Assembly: GCA_946481445.1 (NCBI GenBank) | Contig: CAMLOA010000084.1 | Location: 1 to 7,310 of the forward strand | Direction of reading: 5' to 3' | Source: an uncultured Devosia sp. | GTDB taxonomy: Bacteria; Pseudomonadota; Alphaproteobacteria; Rhizobiales; Devosiaceae | Length of the DNA: 7,310 nt | In this document: piece by piece, positions 1-6,528 of the stretch | Layout of the letters: every line of letters begins with the position of its first letter | How positions within the stretch are numbered: the stretch's first letter is position 1 | Program-made: the position numbers and the translations under genes | Notes under the pieces: generated by a model | The model's input: the letters and a program-made list of their open reading frames with translations, nothing else | Told to the model about the DNA's origin: nothing | The model's database searches: none

Positions 1-105
1 GAACAGGTAGCCGGGGGCGTGGTTTTGCCACGCCCGCGACCAGATTGAAGTGCCGACCGCGCCGCTCTTGGCGGATGCGCTGGTGGAAAGAGTTGGCGCA
101 GTCAT
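1..105 (-). CDS. ABC transporter permease, MalF/UgpA type, N-terminal fragment (cut by window edge)
   Basis: This is the first 35 codons of a gene that continues beyond the left edge. The reading frame opens at an ATG (103-105) and stays open to base 1. The translation has a polar Ser/Ala-rich start followed by WQNHAPGYLF at residues 26-35. An 'H/A-x-G-Y-L-F' stretch just before the first membrane helix is typical of the cytoplasmic N-terminus of MalF/UgpA-type sugar ABC permeases. It starts 20 bases after the stop of the upstream solute-binding protein gene on the same strand, the usual order for family 1 carbohydrate importers. The ribosome-binding site is weak (no clear GGAGG between 106 and 125), so translational coupling to the upstream gene is plausible. 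The family call rests on a short N-terminus plus context; the membrane domain and the EAA loop lie outside the window. Confidence 0.72.
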   Translation of the reverse strand, partial: MTAPTLSTSASAKSGAVGTSIWSRAWQNHAPGYLF

Positions 106-125
106 TGTTGTTCTGTCCGAACCGG

Positions 126-1421
126 CTACACAGCACGCTCAAGAATGGCAGCAGCTTCCGTAACGAAGAACTGACCGGCATCCTCGGCGGAGCGAGCGCC
201 GAAAGCGACTTCCTGACTCAACACCCGCAGCAGCGACACGTCGATTTCGCCTGCAGCCGCCGGGGGCGGTGGCGGCAGAGGCCCGAGCAAGTCGCCGAGA
301 TTCGCCACGAAATTGAGCGCGATCTGGTCCTTCTCGCCGAGCGTCGGCGCGACGACATCACGGACCGCTGAAACGCAGGGGATACCACGCTCGACGCCCA
401 GAACCTTGCCGGCCTCGGGATCATTGATGAAGAAGCTGAGATATTCAGCTGCGGCTTCCTTGTTGGCCGAGGAACCGCCAACGGAGAAGAACATGGACGG
501 CTTGCGGTAGTGACCGCCCCCGACACCCGCAGCGATGCGCGGGTAGCTGGTAATGGTCAGATCGTCCTGAACCAAGGTCTGGTAGGCAACAAGCTGGTTG
601 GAGTTCGACGGCATCATGGCCGCCTTGCCCAGGATAACCATGGTATTTTCCAGCGGGCCGTTGGTATCGAGCGCCTGCGTTTCCGCATCGACGCAAATGC
701 CGTCGGCACGCATCTGATTCCACATGGCGAACCACTCGATGGCCTCTGCCTCGCCAAATCCAAGCTTGCCATCGGCGGTGTAGAGCGCAAGGCCTTTCTG
801 GCGCAGCCAGTTGTCGAGCATGGGCTCAGAGCCCGAACCGTCAGCAATGACCTTCATGCCGCCACGGATATTGGCGGACTTGAATGCCTCGCCCATGGCG
901 CGGATGTCGTCGTAGGTCGTGTCGCGGTTCGGCGGCTCGATGCCTGCTTCCTCAAACGCCGCCAGATTGACGAGCTGCGCGACAGAGTTGGCCCCCAGGC
1001 TTACGCCATAGAGCTGGCCGTCGACCTTGCCGCCTTCGAGCTGGTCGGCGTCGAAGTCGTCGAGCTTGAGCGCCCCGCCGACGAACTCGTCGAGCGGCGC
1101 GATAGCGTTACGCTTGGCGTATTCGACGATGAAGCGATAATCCATCTGGACGATGTCGGGGGCGTTACCGCCAGCCGTCTCGGTGGCCAGCTTGGGCCAA
1201 TAGTCGCCCCAGCCGAGGAAGCTGCTCTCCACCTCGTTCCCCGACGCGGCGGTATAGAGCGCATTGACACCATTGGTGCGATCGGCACGGGCCTGGCCGC
1301 CCCAGAAGAGCTGGCGAAGGCGGGTGGTCTGAGCGAAGGACGGGGATATGCCGGCGGCGACAAACGCTGCCAGCGCCGAGCTTCCCATCAGAAACTGACG
1401 GCGGTCGAGACGAAGAGACAT
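126..1421 (-). CDS. ABC transporter substrate-binding protein, family 1 (carbohydrate type), Tat-like leader
   Basis: This 431-residue protein is a periplasmic extracellular solute-binding protein of the SBP_bac_1 (MalE/UgpB-like) type, which captures a solute, usually a sugar, for an ABC importer. The leader is residues 1-30: D-R-R-Q-F-L-M at 6-12 resembles the twin-arginine motif, followed by an Ala-rich hydrophobic stretch and a probable cleavage after S-F-A (28-30). The body carries the family's usual signatures: an early beta-strand (LRQLFWGG), 'NAPDIVQMDYRFIVEYA' after the first lobe, and a late 'FFSVGGSSANKEAAAEYLSFFINDPEAGKVL' segment. Length is normal for the family. The ATG is supported by AGGGAGG (1430-1436) eight bases upstream. 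A five-proline run (about residue 380) is unusual and would be expected to need EF-P for efficient translation. The next gene on the strand is the permease, 20 bases away. The exact ligand cannot be read from sequence; the sugar assignment comes from family and operon context. Confidence 0.95.
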   Translation of the reverse strand: MSLRLDRRQFLMGSSALAAFVAAGISPSFAQTTRLRQLFWGGQARADRTNGVNALYTAASGNEVESSFLGWGDYWPKLATETAGGNAPDIVQMDYRFIVEYAKRNAIAPLDEFVGGALKLDDFDADQLEGGKVDGQLYGVSLGANSVAQLVNLAAFEEAGIEPPNRDTTYDDIRAMGEAFKSANIRGGMKVIADGSGSEPMLDNWLRQKGLALYTADGKLGFGEAEAIEWFAMWNQMRADGICVDAETQALDTNGPLENTMVILGKAAMMPSNSNQLVAYQTLVQDDLTITSYPRIAAGVGGGHYRKPSMFFSVGGSSANKEAAAEYLSFFINDPEAGKVLGVERGIPCVSAVRDVVAPTLGEKDQIALNFVANLGDLLGPLPPPPPAAAGEIDVSLLRVLSQEVAFGARSAEDAGQFFVTEAAAILERAV

Positions 1422-1500
1422 TAAGTTTTCCTCCCTAGGACTTGGTTTGCTCCAGGCGGAGCAGATCGACGTGTAGGCAGCCTCCCCGCCGCCATATCAC

Positions 1501-1510
1501 TAACCGGTTA
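1501..1510. promoter_or_regulatory. Putative operator, perfect palindrome TAACCGGTTA
   Basis: This is a perfect 10-base palindrome with a central CG, about 80 bases upstream of the ABC binding-protein start. Short palindromes with a central CpG are the hallmark of LacI/GalR-family operators, and many sugar ABC operons in alphaproteobacteria are controlled by LacI-type repressors. No LacI-type gene lies in the window, so the cognate regulator would have to be elsewhere in the operon or genome. The divergently encoded LysR-type protein is an alternative binder, although the site does not have the usual LysR T-N11-A form. Confidence 0.45.
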
Positions 1511-1588
1511 CCAACTGCCGCAAAGGACCGGAAACCTTGATCCCTGCAGCGGTTTTGTCGCGAAACAAGCTCCACAAAACTACGCAAA

Positions 1589-1602
1589 TAACCAGCTGGT
1601 TA
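1589..1602. promoter_or_regulatory. Putative operator, perfect 14-base palindrome TAACCAGCTGGTTA
   Basis: All seven base pairs of this dyad are symmetric. It uses the same TAACC/GGTTA arms as the palindrome at 1501-1510, with AGCT inserted between them. It lies 79 bases from the nearer palindrome and about 170 bases from both flanking starts. A related but imperfect copy lies upstream of the TTT operon at 6626-6639, which makes a specific protein-binding site more likely than chance. The identity of the binder is unknown. The LysR-type protein encoded next door and the TetR-type protein at the end of the TTT operon are both candidates. Confidence 0.45.
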
Positions 1603-1771
1603 CGACATAGCATAGGACTCGCCGGCCTTGCAACATCTTGTATGGAAGTGTGAGACGCGCATCTGTGCGCCCACAGGTCCAGATTCATGCCCTCACCATT
1701 GCGCAGGTGCGGGGAAAAGAAAAATATGAAATCATCGGTCGTAGTATAGATAAAACCTATGGAGTGACAGC

Positions 1772-2695
1772 TTGGACAAGCTCCTCAGCCAGTTCCTGGC
1801 CGTGGCCGAGGCGGGTTCGTTTACCGGCGCGGCAACGGCCCTGTTCGTGACGCAGCCGACCCTCACCTTCAACATGCGCAAGCTGGAGGAGTCCCTGGGC
1901 GTGGAATTGTTCCAGCGGTCGTCCCGCGGGGTTCGGCTGACGCCCTATGGCGAAACCATTTACGAGAATGCGCGCCTGATGCGGCGGCTGCACGACAACA
2001 TGATCACCGCCATTACCGACCAGCGCCTGCGCAACGAACGCGGGGTGGCGATCGGCTCGGGTTATTCGTGGTGGACCATGTTTCTCAAGGATATGGTGGT
2101 CGAGTATCACCGGCACTATCCCAATGCGCCAGTACAGGTGAGCCTGGGCAACCAGTATCGCTGCATGGACCAGCTCCTGTCGGGGGACATCTCGATGTTC
2201 CTGGCCCATGAGATGGAGGGCCTGAGCACGGGCCTGGACCTCGGTTTCCTGCCGCTGAGTACGGTCTACCACGCCTTCTTCGTGCGGGAAGGACACCCCC
2301 TGGCGGGCGGGCCGCGCACGATCATGGAAATCGACGCCTTCCCCCAGGTCAGCAGTTCGCCGCGCGACAGCCGGCACCAGCGGTTCCTCGACGCCGCCCG
2401 GCGCAAGGTACGGGTGGAAACCGTGTTCGACCGCGACAGCTTCGCCTTCAGCTCCAATTCGCTGGCGGCCTGTGTGGACTATGTCAGCGCCACCGATGCG
2501 GTGCTGCGCCATACCCATATCATGCGCGACGCGCTGGCCGAGCGGGGGCTGGTGGAGGTGGAGCAGGCCGAGCCGGTGCGCGAGGCCGTGATGGGGCTCT
2601 ATTGCCTCAACGAGCGGCGCGGCGAGGAGCGGATCGAGGACCTCATCGCCCGCATCACCAGGGCGGCGCGAGCGGCACTGCCCCCCTTGAAATAG
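1772..2695 (+). CDS. LysR-family transcriptional regulator
   Basis: This 307-residue protein has the standard length and layout of a LysR-type regulator. Residues 1-60 form the winged helix-turn-helix: 'FLAVAEAGSFTGAATALFVTQPTLTFNMRKLEESLGVELFQRSSRGVRLTPYG' follows the family pattern (AVAE-GSFT-AA-L-TQP-L---I--LEE-LG--LF-R), and a linker helix reaches about residue 85. The rest is the effector-binding domain, starting around 'GVAIGSGYSWWTMFLKDMVVEYHRHYPNAPVQV'. I chose the TTG at 1772 because GGAG (1761-1764) sits seven bases upstream and the HTH begins immediately after it; no in-frame ATG lies upstream close enough to be better. The gene is divergent from the ABC binding-protein operon across a 350-base control region, the classic arrangement for a LysR regulator and its target. 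The inducer is unknown. It converges on the tetR-like gene with a 3-base gap. Confidence 0.95.
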   Translation: MDKLLSQFLAVAEAGSFTGAATALFVTQPTLTFNMRKLEESLGVELFQRSSRGVRLTPYGETIYENARLMRRLHDNMITAITDQRLRNERGVAIGSGYSWWTMFLKDMVVEYHRHYPNAPVQVSLGNQYRCMDQLLSGDISMFLAHEMEGLSTGLDLGFLPLSTVYHAFFVREGHPLAGGPRTIMEIDAFPQVSSSPRDSRHQRFLDAARRKVRVETVFDRDSFAFSSNSLAACVDYVSATDAVLRHTHIMRDALAERGLVEVEQAEPVREAVMGLYCLNERRGEERIEDLIARITRAARAALPPLK

Positions 2696-2698
2696 CGA

Positions 2699-3388
2699 TC
2701 AGGCCGGCTTGGTGCGCAGGTAATCGAGCACCATCTGGACGGCCTGCGCCTCGCGCTCCTGCACCATGTCGATGGCACTGAGGTCACGCGCGAAGATGAC
2801 CGACAGCGTCGCCATGTTGGAGACATAGAAAAAGCCGAGGGCCGCAATGGAGATGTAGAGCTGCACCGGATCGACATCGCGGCGGAAGATGCCGGCATCG
2901 GCGCCGCGTTCGACAATGGTGGTGATCTGCCCCACCAGCGGGGAATGGATGGCCTCGATATCGGGCAGAGTTTTGAGGAACCTGGCATTCTCGATGTTCT
3001 CGGTGCCCAGAAGGCGCGGGAACCAGGGATTGGCCAGGAAGTGGCGGAAGGTGAAGCGCACCAGCCGGTCCATGGCGTCGACCGGCCCGTACTGGTCCAG
3101 GCTCAAGGCGCGCTCGCCGCGGCGGATCTCGAGATAGGCATCGAGCAGGACCGCCCGGTAGAGGTCCTCCTTGTTGCCGAAATAGTGGTAGAGCAGGCGC
3201 TTGTTGGCCCCGGCCAGCGCCGCGATGGCATCGACCCGCGCGCCCTCGAAACCGCGTTCGGCAAATTCGGCACGGCCCGCCACCAGGATGGCCGCCTTGG
3301 TCTTGGCCGAATTGCGCGTCCGCTTGGGCGCATCGGCCGCCTTGGCGCGGACCGGCCGTTCAACTGCGGGAGAAGATGGCTCTGACAC
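2699..3388 (-). CDS. TetR/AcrR-family transcriptional regulator
   Basis: This 229-residue protein is a TetR-type DNA-binding regulator, presumably a dimeric ligand-responsive repressor. Residues about 1-30 are a flexible, basic N-terminal arm. The HTH follows at about 31-77, seen as 'AILVAGRAEFAERGFEGARVDAIAALAGANKRLLYHYFGNKEDLY', whose L-Y-H-Y-F-G-N-K-E-D-L-Y end is the family signature. The C-terminal helical ligand domain includes 'AALGFFYVSNMATLSVIF'. The start is a GTG at 3386-3388 with no strong Shine-Dalgarno. It lies within the end of tctA, giving a 29-base overlap, so coupling to tctA translation is likely. This places it as the last gene of the tctCBA operon, and autoregulation of that operon is a reasonable inference. 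A basic N-terminal arm in TetR proteins can add minor-groove contacts. The gene ends 3 bases from the convergent LysR gene. Confidence 0.94.
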   Translation of the reverse strand: MSEPSSPAVERPVRAKAADAPKRTRNSAKTKAAILVAGRAEFAERGFEGARVDAIAALAGANKRLLYHYFGNKEDLYRAVLLDAYLEIRRGERALSLDQYGPVDAMDRLVRFTFRHFLANPWFPRLLGTENIENARFLKTLPDIEAIHSPLVGQITTIVERGADAGIFRRDVDPVQLYISIAALGFFYVSNMATLSVIFARDLSAIDMVQEREAQAVQMVLDYLRTKPA

Positions 3389-4862
3389 GCCGGGACACCG
3401 CGGGTATGGACATGAGGATGGTGGCTAGGATCACCAGCGCAATAACAGCACTGATCGGGCGGGTAAAGAACGGGCTGGGATCGCCATTGGTGAGCTGCAG
3501 GCCGCGCCGCAGGTTGAGATCGAGCAGGTCGCCCAGAATGATGCCCAGGACCAGCGGCGCCATGGGATATTTCATCTCGCGCAGGATGAAGCCGACAATG
3601 CCGAAGGCCAGCATGACATAGACATCGAACATGCGCTGGGTGATGGCGAAGGAGCCGACCACGCACAGCACATATACCACCGCCATCAGCCGCTCCCGCG
3701 GCACCATCAGCACGGTCAGCAGCGGCCGGGTGAGGAACAGCCCGAAAACCGTGAAGGCAAGCGTGGAAAACAGCAGGATGGCCACGATCTGATAGAGGAA
3801 ATCGGGGTTTTCCGTCATCAGCAGCGGACCGGGCCGGATGCCATGGATGAACATGGCGGCGATCAGCACGGCGGCGGCGGCCGAGCCCGGAAGCGCCAGG
3901 GTGAGGGTGGGGATCATGGCGCCGGGAACGACGGCGGAATTGCCGGTTTCGGCGGCGATGAGCCCTTCCTGGCTGCCCCGGCCGAACAGATGTGCCTCCT
4001 TGCTGGTGCGCTTGGCGGCGGCATAGGAGGCCCAGGCCCCAACATCCTCGCCCACACCGGGAATGATGCCGACAAAGGTGCCGATGAGGCCAGAGCGCAG
4101 AGTGGTCCACTTGTAGCGGAACACATCGGCCAGGCGCGGCACGACGCGGTCGCCGGCCGAGGCGATGCGGGCCTGGGCGCTGCGCTTCATCACGCCCAGG
4201 ATTTCGGCCAGGCCAAAGGCACCCACCATGGCCGGGATGAGATCGACGCCACCGCCCAGGGCCGGAATACCGAAGGTGAAGCGCTGGTGGGCATGCAGGG
4301 TTTCCATGCCGACCATGGCCACCAGCAGGCCCAGTATGCCGGCAATATAGCCCTTGAGCGGATCGTCCATGGCGGTGAGCTGGCCGGAAATGATGACGCC
4401 GAACAAAGCCAGCCAGAAGAACTCGTAGGCGCCGAACTTGAGCGCCGCCTCGGCCAGAAGCGGGGCGATGAGGGCCAGGGCGATGATGCCTACCAGCGTG
4501 CCCAGCGCAGAGGAGGTGGTGGCCAGACCCATGGCGGTACCGGCCTTGCCCTGCAGCGCCAGCGGATGGCCATCGAGGGTGGTGGCCGCACTGGCGGGCG
4601 TTCCAGGAATGGAGAGGAGGATAGCCGTGCGGCTGCCGCCATAAATGGCCCCGGAATAGAGGCACATGAGGCAGAGGATGGCCTGGTCGGGGGCCATTTT
4701 GTAGGTGAGGGTGACCAGCAGGGCCACGCCCATGGTGGCCGTCAGCCCCGGCAAGGCGCCGATGACGATGCCCAGCAAGGTGGCCCAGGCGATGTTGAAC
4801 AGCGAGAGTGGCGTGAGGAAATGGGCGATGCCATTGCCCAGCATGACCAGTCCGTCGAACAT
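3360..4862 (-). CDS. tctA: Tripartite tricarboxylate transporter permease, large membrane subunit TctA
   Basis: This 500-residue polytopic inner-membrane protein is the large subunit of a TTT secondary importer, which takes up a carboxylate presented by the periplasmic TctC, driven by an ion gradient. Length is standard (about 500). Family signatures are clear in both repeated halves: 'GALPGLTATMG' (35-45) and 'GGSRTAILLSIPGTPAS' (75-91) in the first, and 'IIPGVGEDVGAW' (266-277) and 'IPTLTLALPGSAAAAVL' (317-333) in the second. Many hydrophobic segments suggest about ten to twelve membrane spans. The ATG is preceded by AGGAG (4873-4877, minus strand) overlapping the tctB stop codon; only 13 bases separate the two genes. 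The 3' end overlaps the TetR gene by 29 bases. Substrates in this family range over citrate, other di- and tricarboxylates, aromatic acids and sulfocarboxylates, so 'tricarboxylate' is a family name only. Confidence 0.97.
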   Translation of the reverse strand: MFDGLVMLGNGIAHFLTPLSLFNIAWATLLGIVIGALPGLTATMGVALLVTLTYKMAPDQAILCLMCLYSGAIYGGSRTAILLSIPGTPASAATTLDGHPLALQGKAGTAMGLATTSSALGTLVGIIALALIAPLLAEAALKFGAYEFFWLALFGVIISGQLTAMDDPLKGYIAGILGLLVAMVGMETLHAHQRFTFGIPALGGGVDLIPAMVGAFGLAEILGVMKRSAQARIASAGDRVVPRLADVFRYKWTTLRSGLIGTFVGIIPGVGEDVGAWASYAAAKRTSKEAHLFGRGSQEGLIAAETGNSAVVPGAMIPTLTLALPGSAAAAVLIAAMFIHGIRPGPLLMTENPDFLYQIVAILLFSTLAFTVFGLFLTRPLLTVLMVPRERLMAVVYVLCVVGSFAITQRMFDVYVMLAFGIVGFILREMKYPMAPLVLGIILGDLLDLNLRRGLQLTNGDPSPFFTRPISAVIALVILATILMSIPAVSRRVRAIFSRS

Positions 4863-4875
4863 GGCTATCGGGCTC

Positions 4876-5433
4876 CTATGGCAACCGGACGAGGAAGGCG
4901 CGCTCGAAGACCAGCGTCACCGCTATGGCGGTCACCACGGCCAAACCCAGTGCCCAGGGGAGCGAAGACAGAAACGGGCGGCGCGGGGCGGCCAGCACGC
5001 ACTCGAACACCAGGATGAAGGTGAAGACGAAGATGGCAGTGGCGGCCCAGAAGGGCAGCCAGCCCACCAGCACCAGCGTATAGGCCAGAACCAACGCCAT
5101 GACGGCGAGGGCGCGGCCGGCCTGGCGGGAGGCAACGGCGCCGCGCAGTTCCCGCCAGCCACCGGGTGCGGGCCGCTTCAGCGCGCGCAGAGCCAGGATG
5201 ACACCGCAGACAGTGAGGGCCAGGCTCAGCAGGCCCGGCACGAGGCCGGGGGCCGTGAGCGGCAGGATGCGGCGGACTTCCAGCCGGTCCATGGTCCAGG
5301 AGGCGTAAAGGATGGCAAGGCCGAGCAGGATGAAAACCAGGCCCGCCAGCAGGTCGGCCTTGATCATGGCCGGCGCGGGGCCCGGCTCGGCCGGTTGTGA
5401 TGAGGTGTCCGCCGGTTGCGGGGTGTCAGTCAT
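4876..5433 (-). CDS. tctB: Tripartite tricarboxylate transporter small membrane subunit TctB
   Basis: This protein of about 185 residues is the small four-helix membrane subunit of the TTT importer, needed with TctA for transport. Subunits of this family are poorly conserved in sequence, so the call rests on size, four clear hydrophobic segments (starting with 'LLAGLVFILLGLAILYASWTMDRL' near the N-terminus) and position between tctC and tctA. The N-terminus is polar and Pro/Ser-rich, cytoplasmic by prediction. I prefer the ATG at 5431-5433, with AAGG (5440-5443) six bases upstream; an in-frame TTG at 5437-5439 would add two residues. It ends 13 bases before tctA and its stop codon is shared with the tctA Shine-Dalgarno, so the two are tightly coupled. 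A strong hairpin lies just upstream, between it and tctC. Confidence 0.93.
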   Translation of the reverse strand: MTDTPQPADTSSQPAEPGPAPAMIKADLLAGLVFILLGLAILYASWTMDRLEVRRILPLTAPGLVPGLLSLALTVCGVILALRALKRPAPGGWRELRGAVASRQAGRALAVMALVLAYTLVLVGWLPFWAATAIFVFTFILVFECVLAAPRRPFLSSLPWALGLAVVTAIAVTLVFERAFLVRLP

Positions 5434-5452
5434 GGCCAACCTTGGGAAAGGG

Positions 5453-5477
5453 CTGCCCGCACGGCGTGTGCGGGCAG
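5453..5477 (-). other. Strong GC hairpin in the tctC-tctB intergenic region
   Basis: CTGCCCGCAC (5453-5462) pairs perfectly with GTGCGGGCAG (5468-5477) around a 5-base loop, giving a 10-bp, mostly G-C stem on the operon transcript. It starts about 13 bases after the tctC stop. No run of Us follows (the minus strand continues CCCTTTCCC), so it is not a textbook Rho-independent terminator. Hairpins at this position after a binding-protein gene are known in other operons (the malE-malF intergenic region is the standard example) to protect the upstream message and so raise binder over membrane subunits. I infer the same role here. Confidence 0.7.
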
Positions 5478-5490
5478 GCTGCGTTGCGGA

Positions 5491-6528
5491 CTACATGCCC
5501 GTTTCGGTGCGGGTCTCGCAGTCGATGCCGATCGTCGAGGGGTCATTGACCGCCTCGCCGCGCGCCACCGAGGAGCACGCCTCGAGGATCACCACCGGCA
5601 TGGCCAGGGCCCGAGCCTCGGCCCCATAGGATGGGGCAAAGACGGCGCCAAAGGTTTCGGCATAGGTCTTGATCGCTTCGGAGTTCATCACCTTGTCGGC
5701 CCAGATGGCATCCAGGGTCGCGATGACCTCGTCGGGAACCCCGGTCGGCACGAAGATGCCGAAATAATCGGGGGCCAGTTCCATGTCCGGAATCCAGTTG
5801 GTGATGGGCGGAATGGGATCGACGCCGTCGAGCACCAGGGGCTGATCGGAGAGGACGGCCAGAGCGCGCAGGCGTCCTCCGCGGATCAGTTCGGTCTGCT
5901 CCACCGCCAGTTGGGTCGTCACCATGGCTTCGCCGGCCGCCGTGGCAATGGCCGCCGGGCCGCCGCCATCATAGGTGATCATGTTGTAGTCGAAACCGTC
6001 GGCCGCATCGGAGAGGGCCGCGATGGCGGTGCCGCCCGACGATGTGATGCCGGCCGTGGCCACGGTGATCTCGCCGCCGCGGGCCTTGAGGGCCTCGAGC
6101 AGCTGACCGAAATCGGTGAACTCGCTATCGGCGGGAACGCTGACCACGGGCACGTTGGCGACCGACAGGTAGATATGCCAGTCGTCGATATCGGTGCCTT
6201 CGAGCAGGCCGGTCACCGAATATGTGGCATTGTTGGCAATGGCATTGGCCGTCCAGGTATAGCCGTCGCGCGGGGCGTTGAGCACTTCCTGAGTGCCGAT
6301 TGCGCCAGAGGCGCCGGGCTGGTTGACAACCACGATCTCGACCCCGAGCGCCTCGGCGAGAATGGGTGCAGTGACGCGCGTCACCTGATCGGTGGAACCG
6401 CCGGCACCCCATGGCACGATCAGGTTGATCGGCCGGTCGGGCTGCCATTGCTGAGCGAAAGTCATGGAAGGTCCCGCCACGAGCGCAACAGACGCCCCTG
6501 CCAGGACAAACCGCATCAAACGATTCAT
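5491..6528 (-). CDS. tctC: Tripartite tricarboxylate transporter periplasmic substrate-binding protein TctC (Bug family)
   Basis: This 345-residue protein is the periplasmic receptor of the TTT importer. Residues 1-25 are a Sec-type signal peptide (basic N-R-L-M-R-F, hydrophobic core, probable cleavage after T-F-A). The mature part opens with the family's 'WQPDRPINLIVPWGAGGSTDQVTR' region (28-51), then 'VNQPGASGAIG' (68-78), both lining the ligand pocket in Bug/TctC structures; 'YDGGGPAAIATAAG' later matches the second conserved loop. The ATG has AGGGAGGA (6533-6540) close upstream. It is slightly longer than typical members (about 320-330) because of a C-terminal tail that carries the only two cysteines I see (about 318 and 337). 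It is the first gene of the operon, 57 bases before tctB with a hairpin between. Bug ligands vary widely; the substrate is not determined. Confidence 0.96.
   Translation of the reverse strand: MNRLMRFVLAGASVALVAGPSMTFAQQWQPDRPINLIVPWGAGGSTDQVTRVTAPILAEALGVEIVVVNQPGASGAIGTQEVLNAPRDGYTWTANAIANNATYSVTGLLEGTDIDDWHIYLSVANVPVVSVPADSEFTDFGQLLEALKARGGEITVATAGITSSGGTAIAALSDAADGFDYNMITYDGGGPAAIATAAGEAMVTTQLAVEQTELIRGGRLRALAVLSDQPLVLDGVDPIPPITNWIPDMELAPDYFGIFVPTGVPDEVIATLDAIWADKVMNSEAIKTYAETFGAVFAPSYGAEARALAMPVVILEACSSVARGEAVNDPSTIGIDCETRTETGM

Larger units (their letters stand above)
1422..1771. promoter_or_regulatory. Divergent intergenic control region between the ABC operon and the lysR-type gene
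   Basis: This 350-base gap holds no convincing gene and is visibly more AT-rich than its flanks. It should contain the promoters of both divergent transcripts. Next to the ABC binding-protein gene lies a strong Shine-Dalgarno (1430-1436, minus strand) and a small stem TGCTCC/GGAGCA (1448-1453 with 1458-1463) in the probable leader. Further out are the palindromes 1501-1510 and 1589-1602, and an inverted repeat GTTTTGT (1552-1558) / ACAAAAC (1574-1580) with arm centres 22 bases apart. Two overlapping 5-bp stems, 1657-1670 and 1663-1676, are mutually exclusive. Near the LysR gene, an AT-rich stretch (1711-1760) contains possible -10 hexamers (for example TATAGA at 1745-1750), but no good -35 partner is visible, so I do not place promoters precisely. 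Confidence 0.7.

Noticed and set aside
15..35. Perfect 8-bp stem GGGCGTGG / CCACGCCC with 5-base loop, looking like a terminator after the ABC binding-protein gene.
   Set aside because: It lies inside the coding start of the permease (codons about 24-31), has no U-tract on either strand, and so is better explained by coding sequence, although an effect on permease expression cannot be excluded.
510..1424. 304-codon plus-strand open frame antisense to the ABC binding-protein gene.
   Set aside because: It mirrors the codon positions of the real gene, and no family motif is visible.
1500..1850. Short open frames in the divergent intergenic region (1500-1688 minus, 1638-1850 plus) as possible small proteins.
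   Set aside because: Neither has a good ribosome-binding site or a recognisable feature, and the plus-strand one runs into the LysR gene out of frame. The region is better explained as regulatory.
1757..2518. 253-codon minus-strand open frame antisense to the LysR-type gene.
   Set aside because: The LysR HTH and effector domain on the plus strand are unambiguous; the antisense frame has no recognisable domain.
3103..4665. 520-codon open frame on the minus strand overlapping tctA and the TetR gene in another frame.
   Set aside because: It is a shadow frame rich in Arg, His, Pro and Gly, typical of out-of-frame high-GC DNA. Both overlapped genes have clear family motifs.
3843..5018. 391-codon plus-strand open frame antisense to tctA and tctB.
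   Set aside because: The composition (Gly, Gln, His, Glu rich, low complexity) is that of an antisense shadow; no domain is recognisable and no ribosome-binding site is clear.
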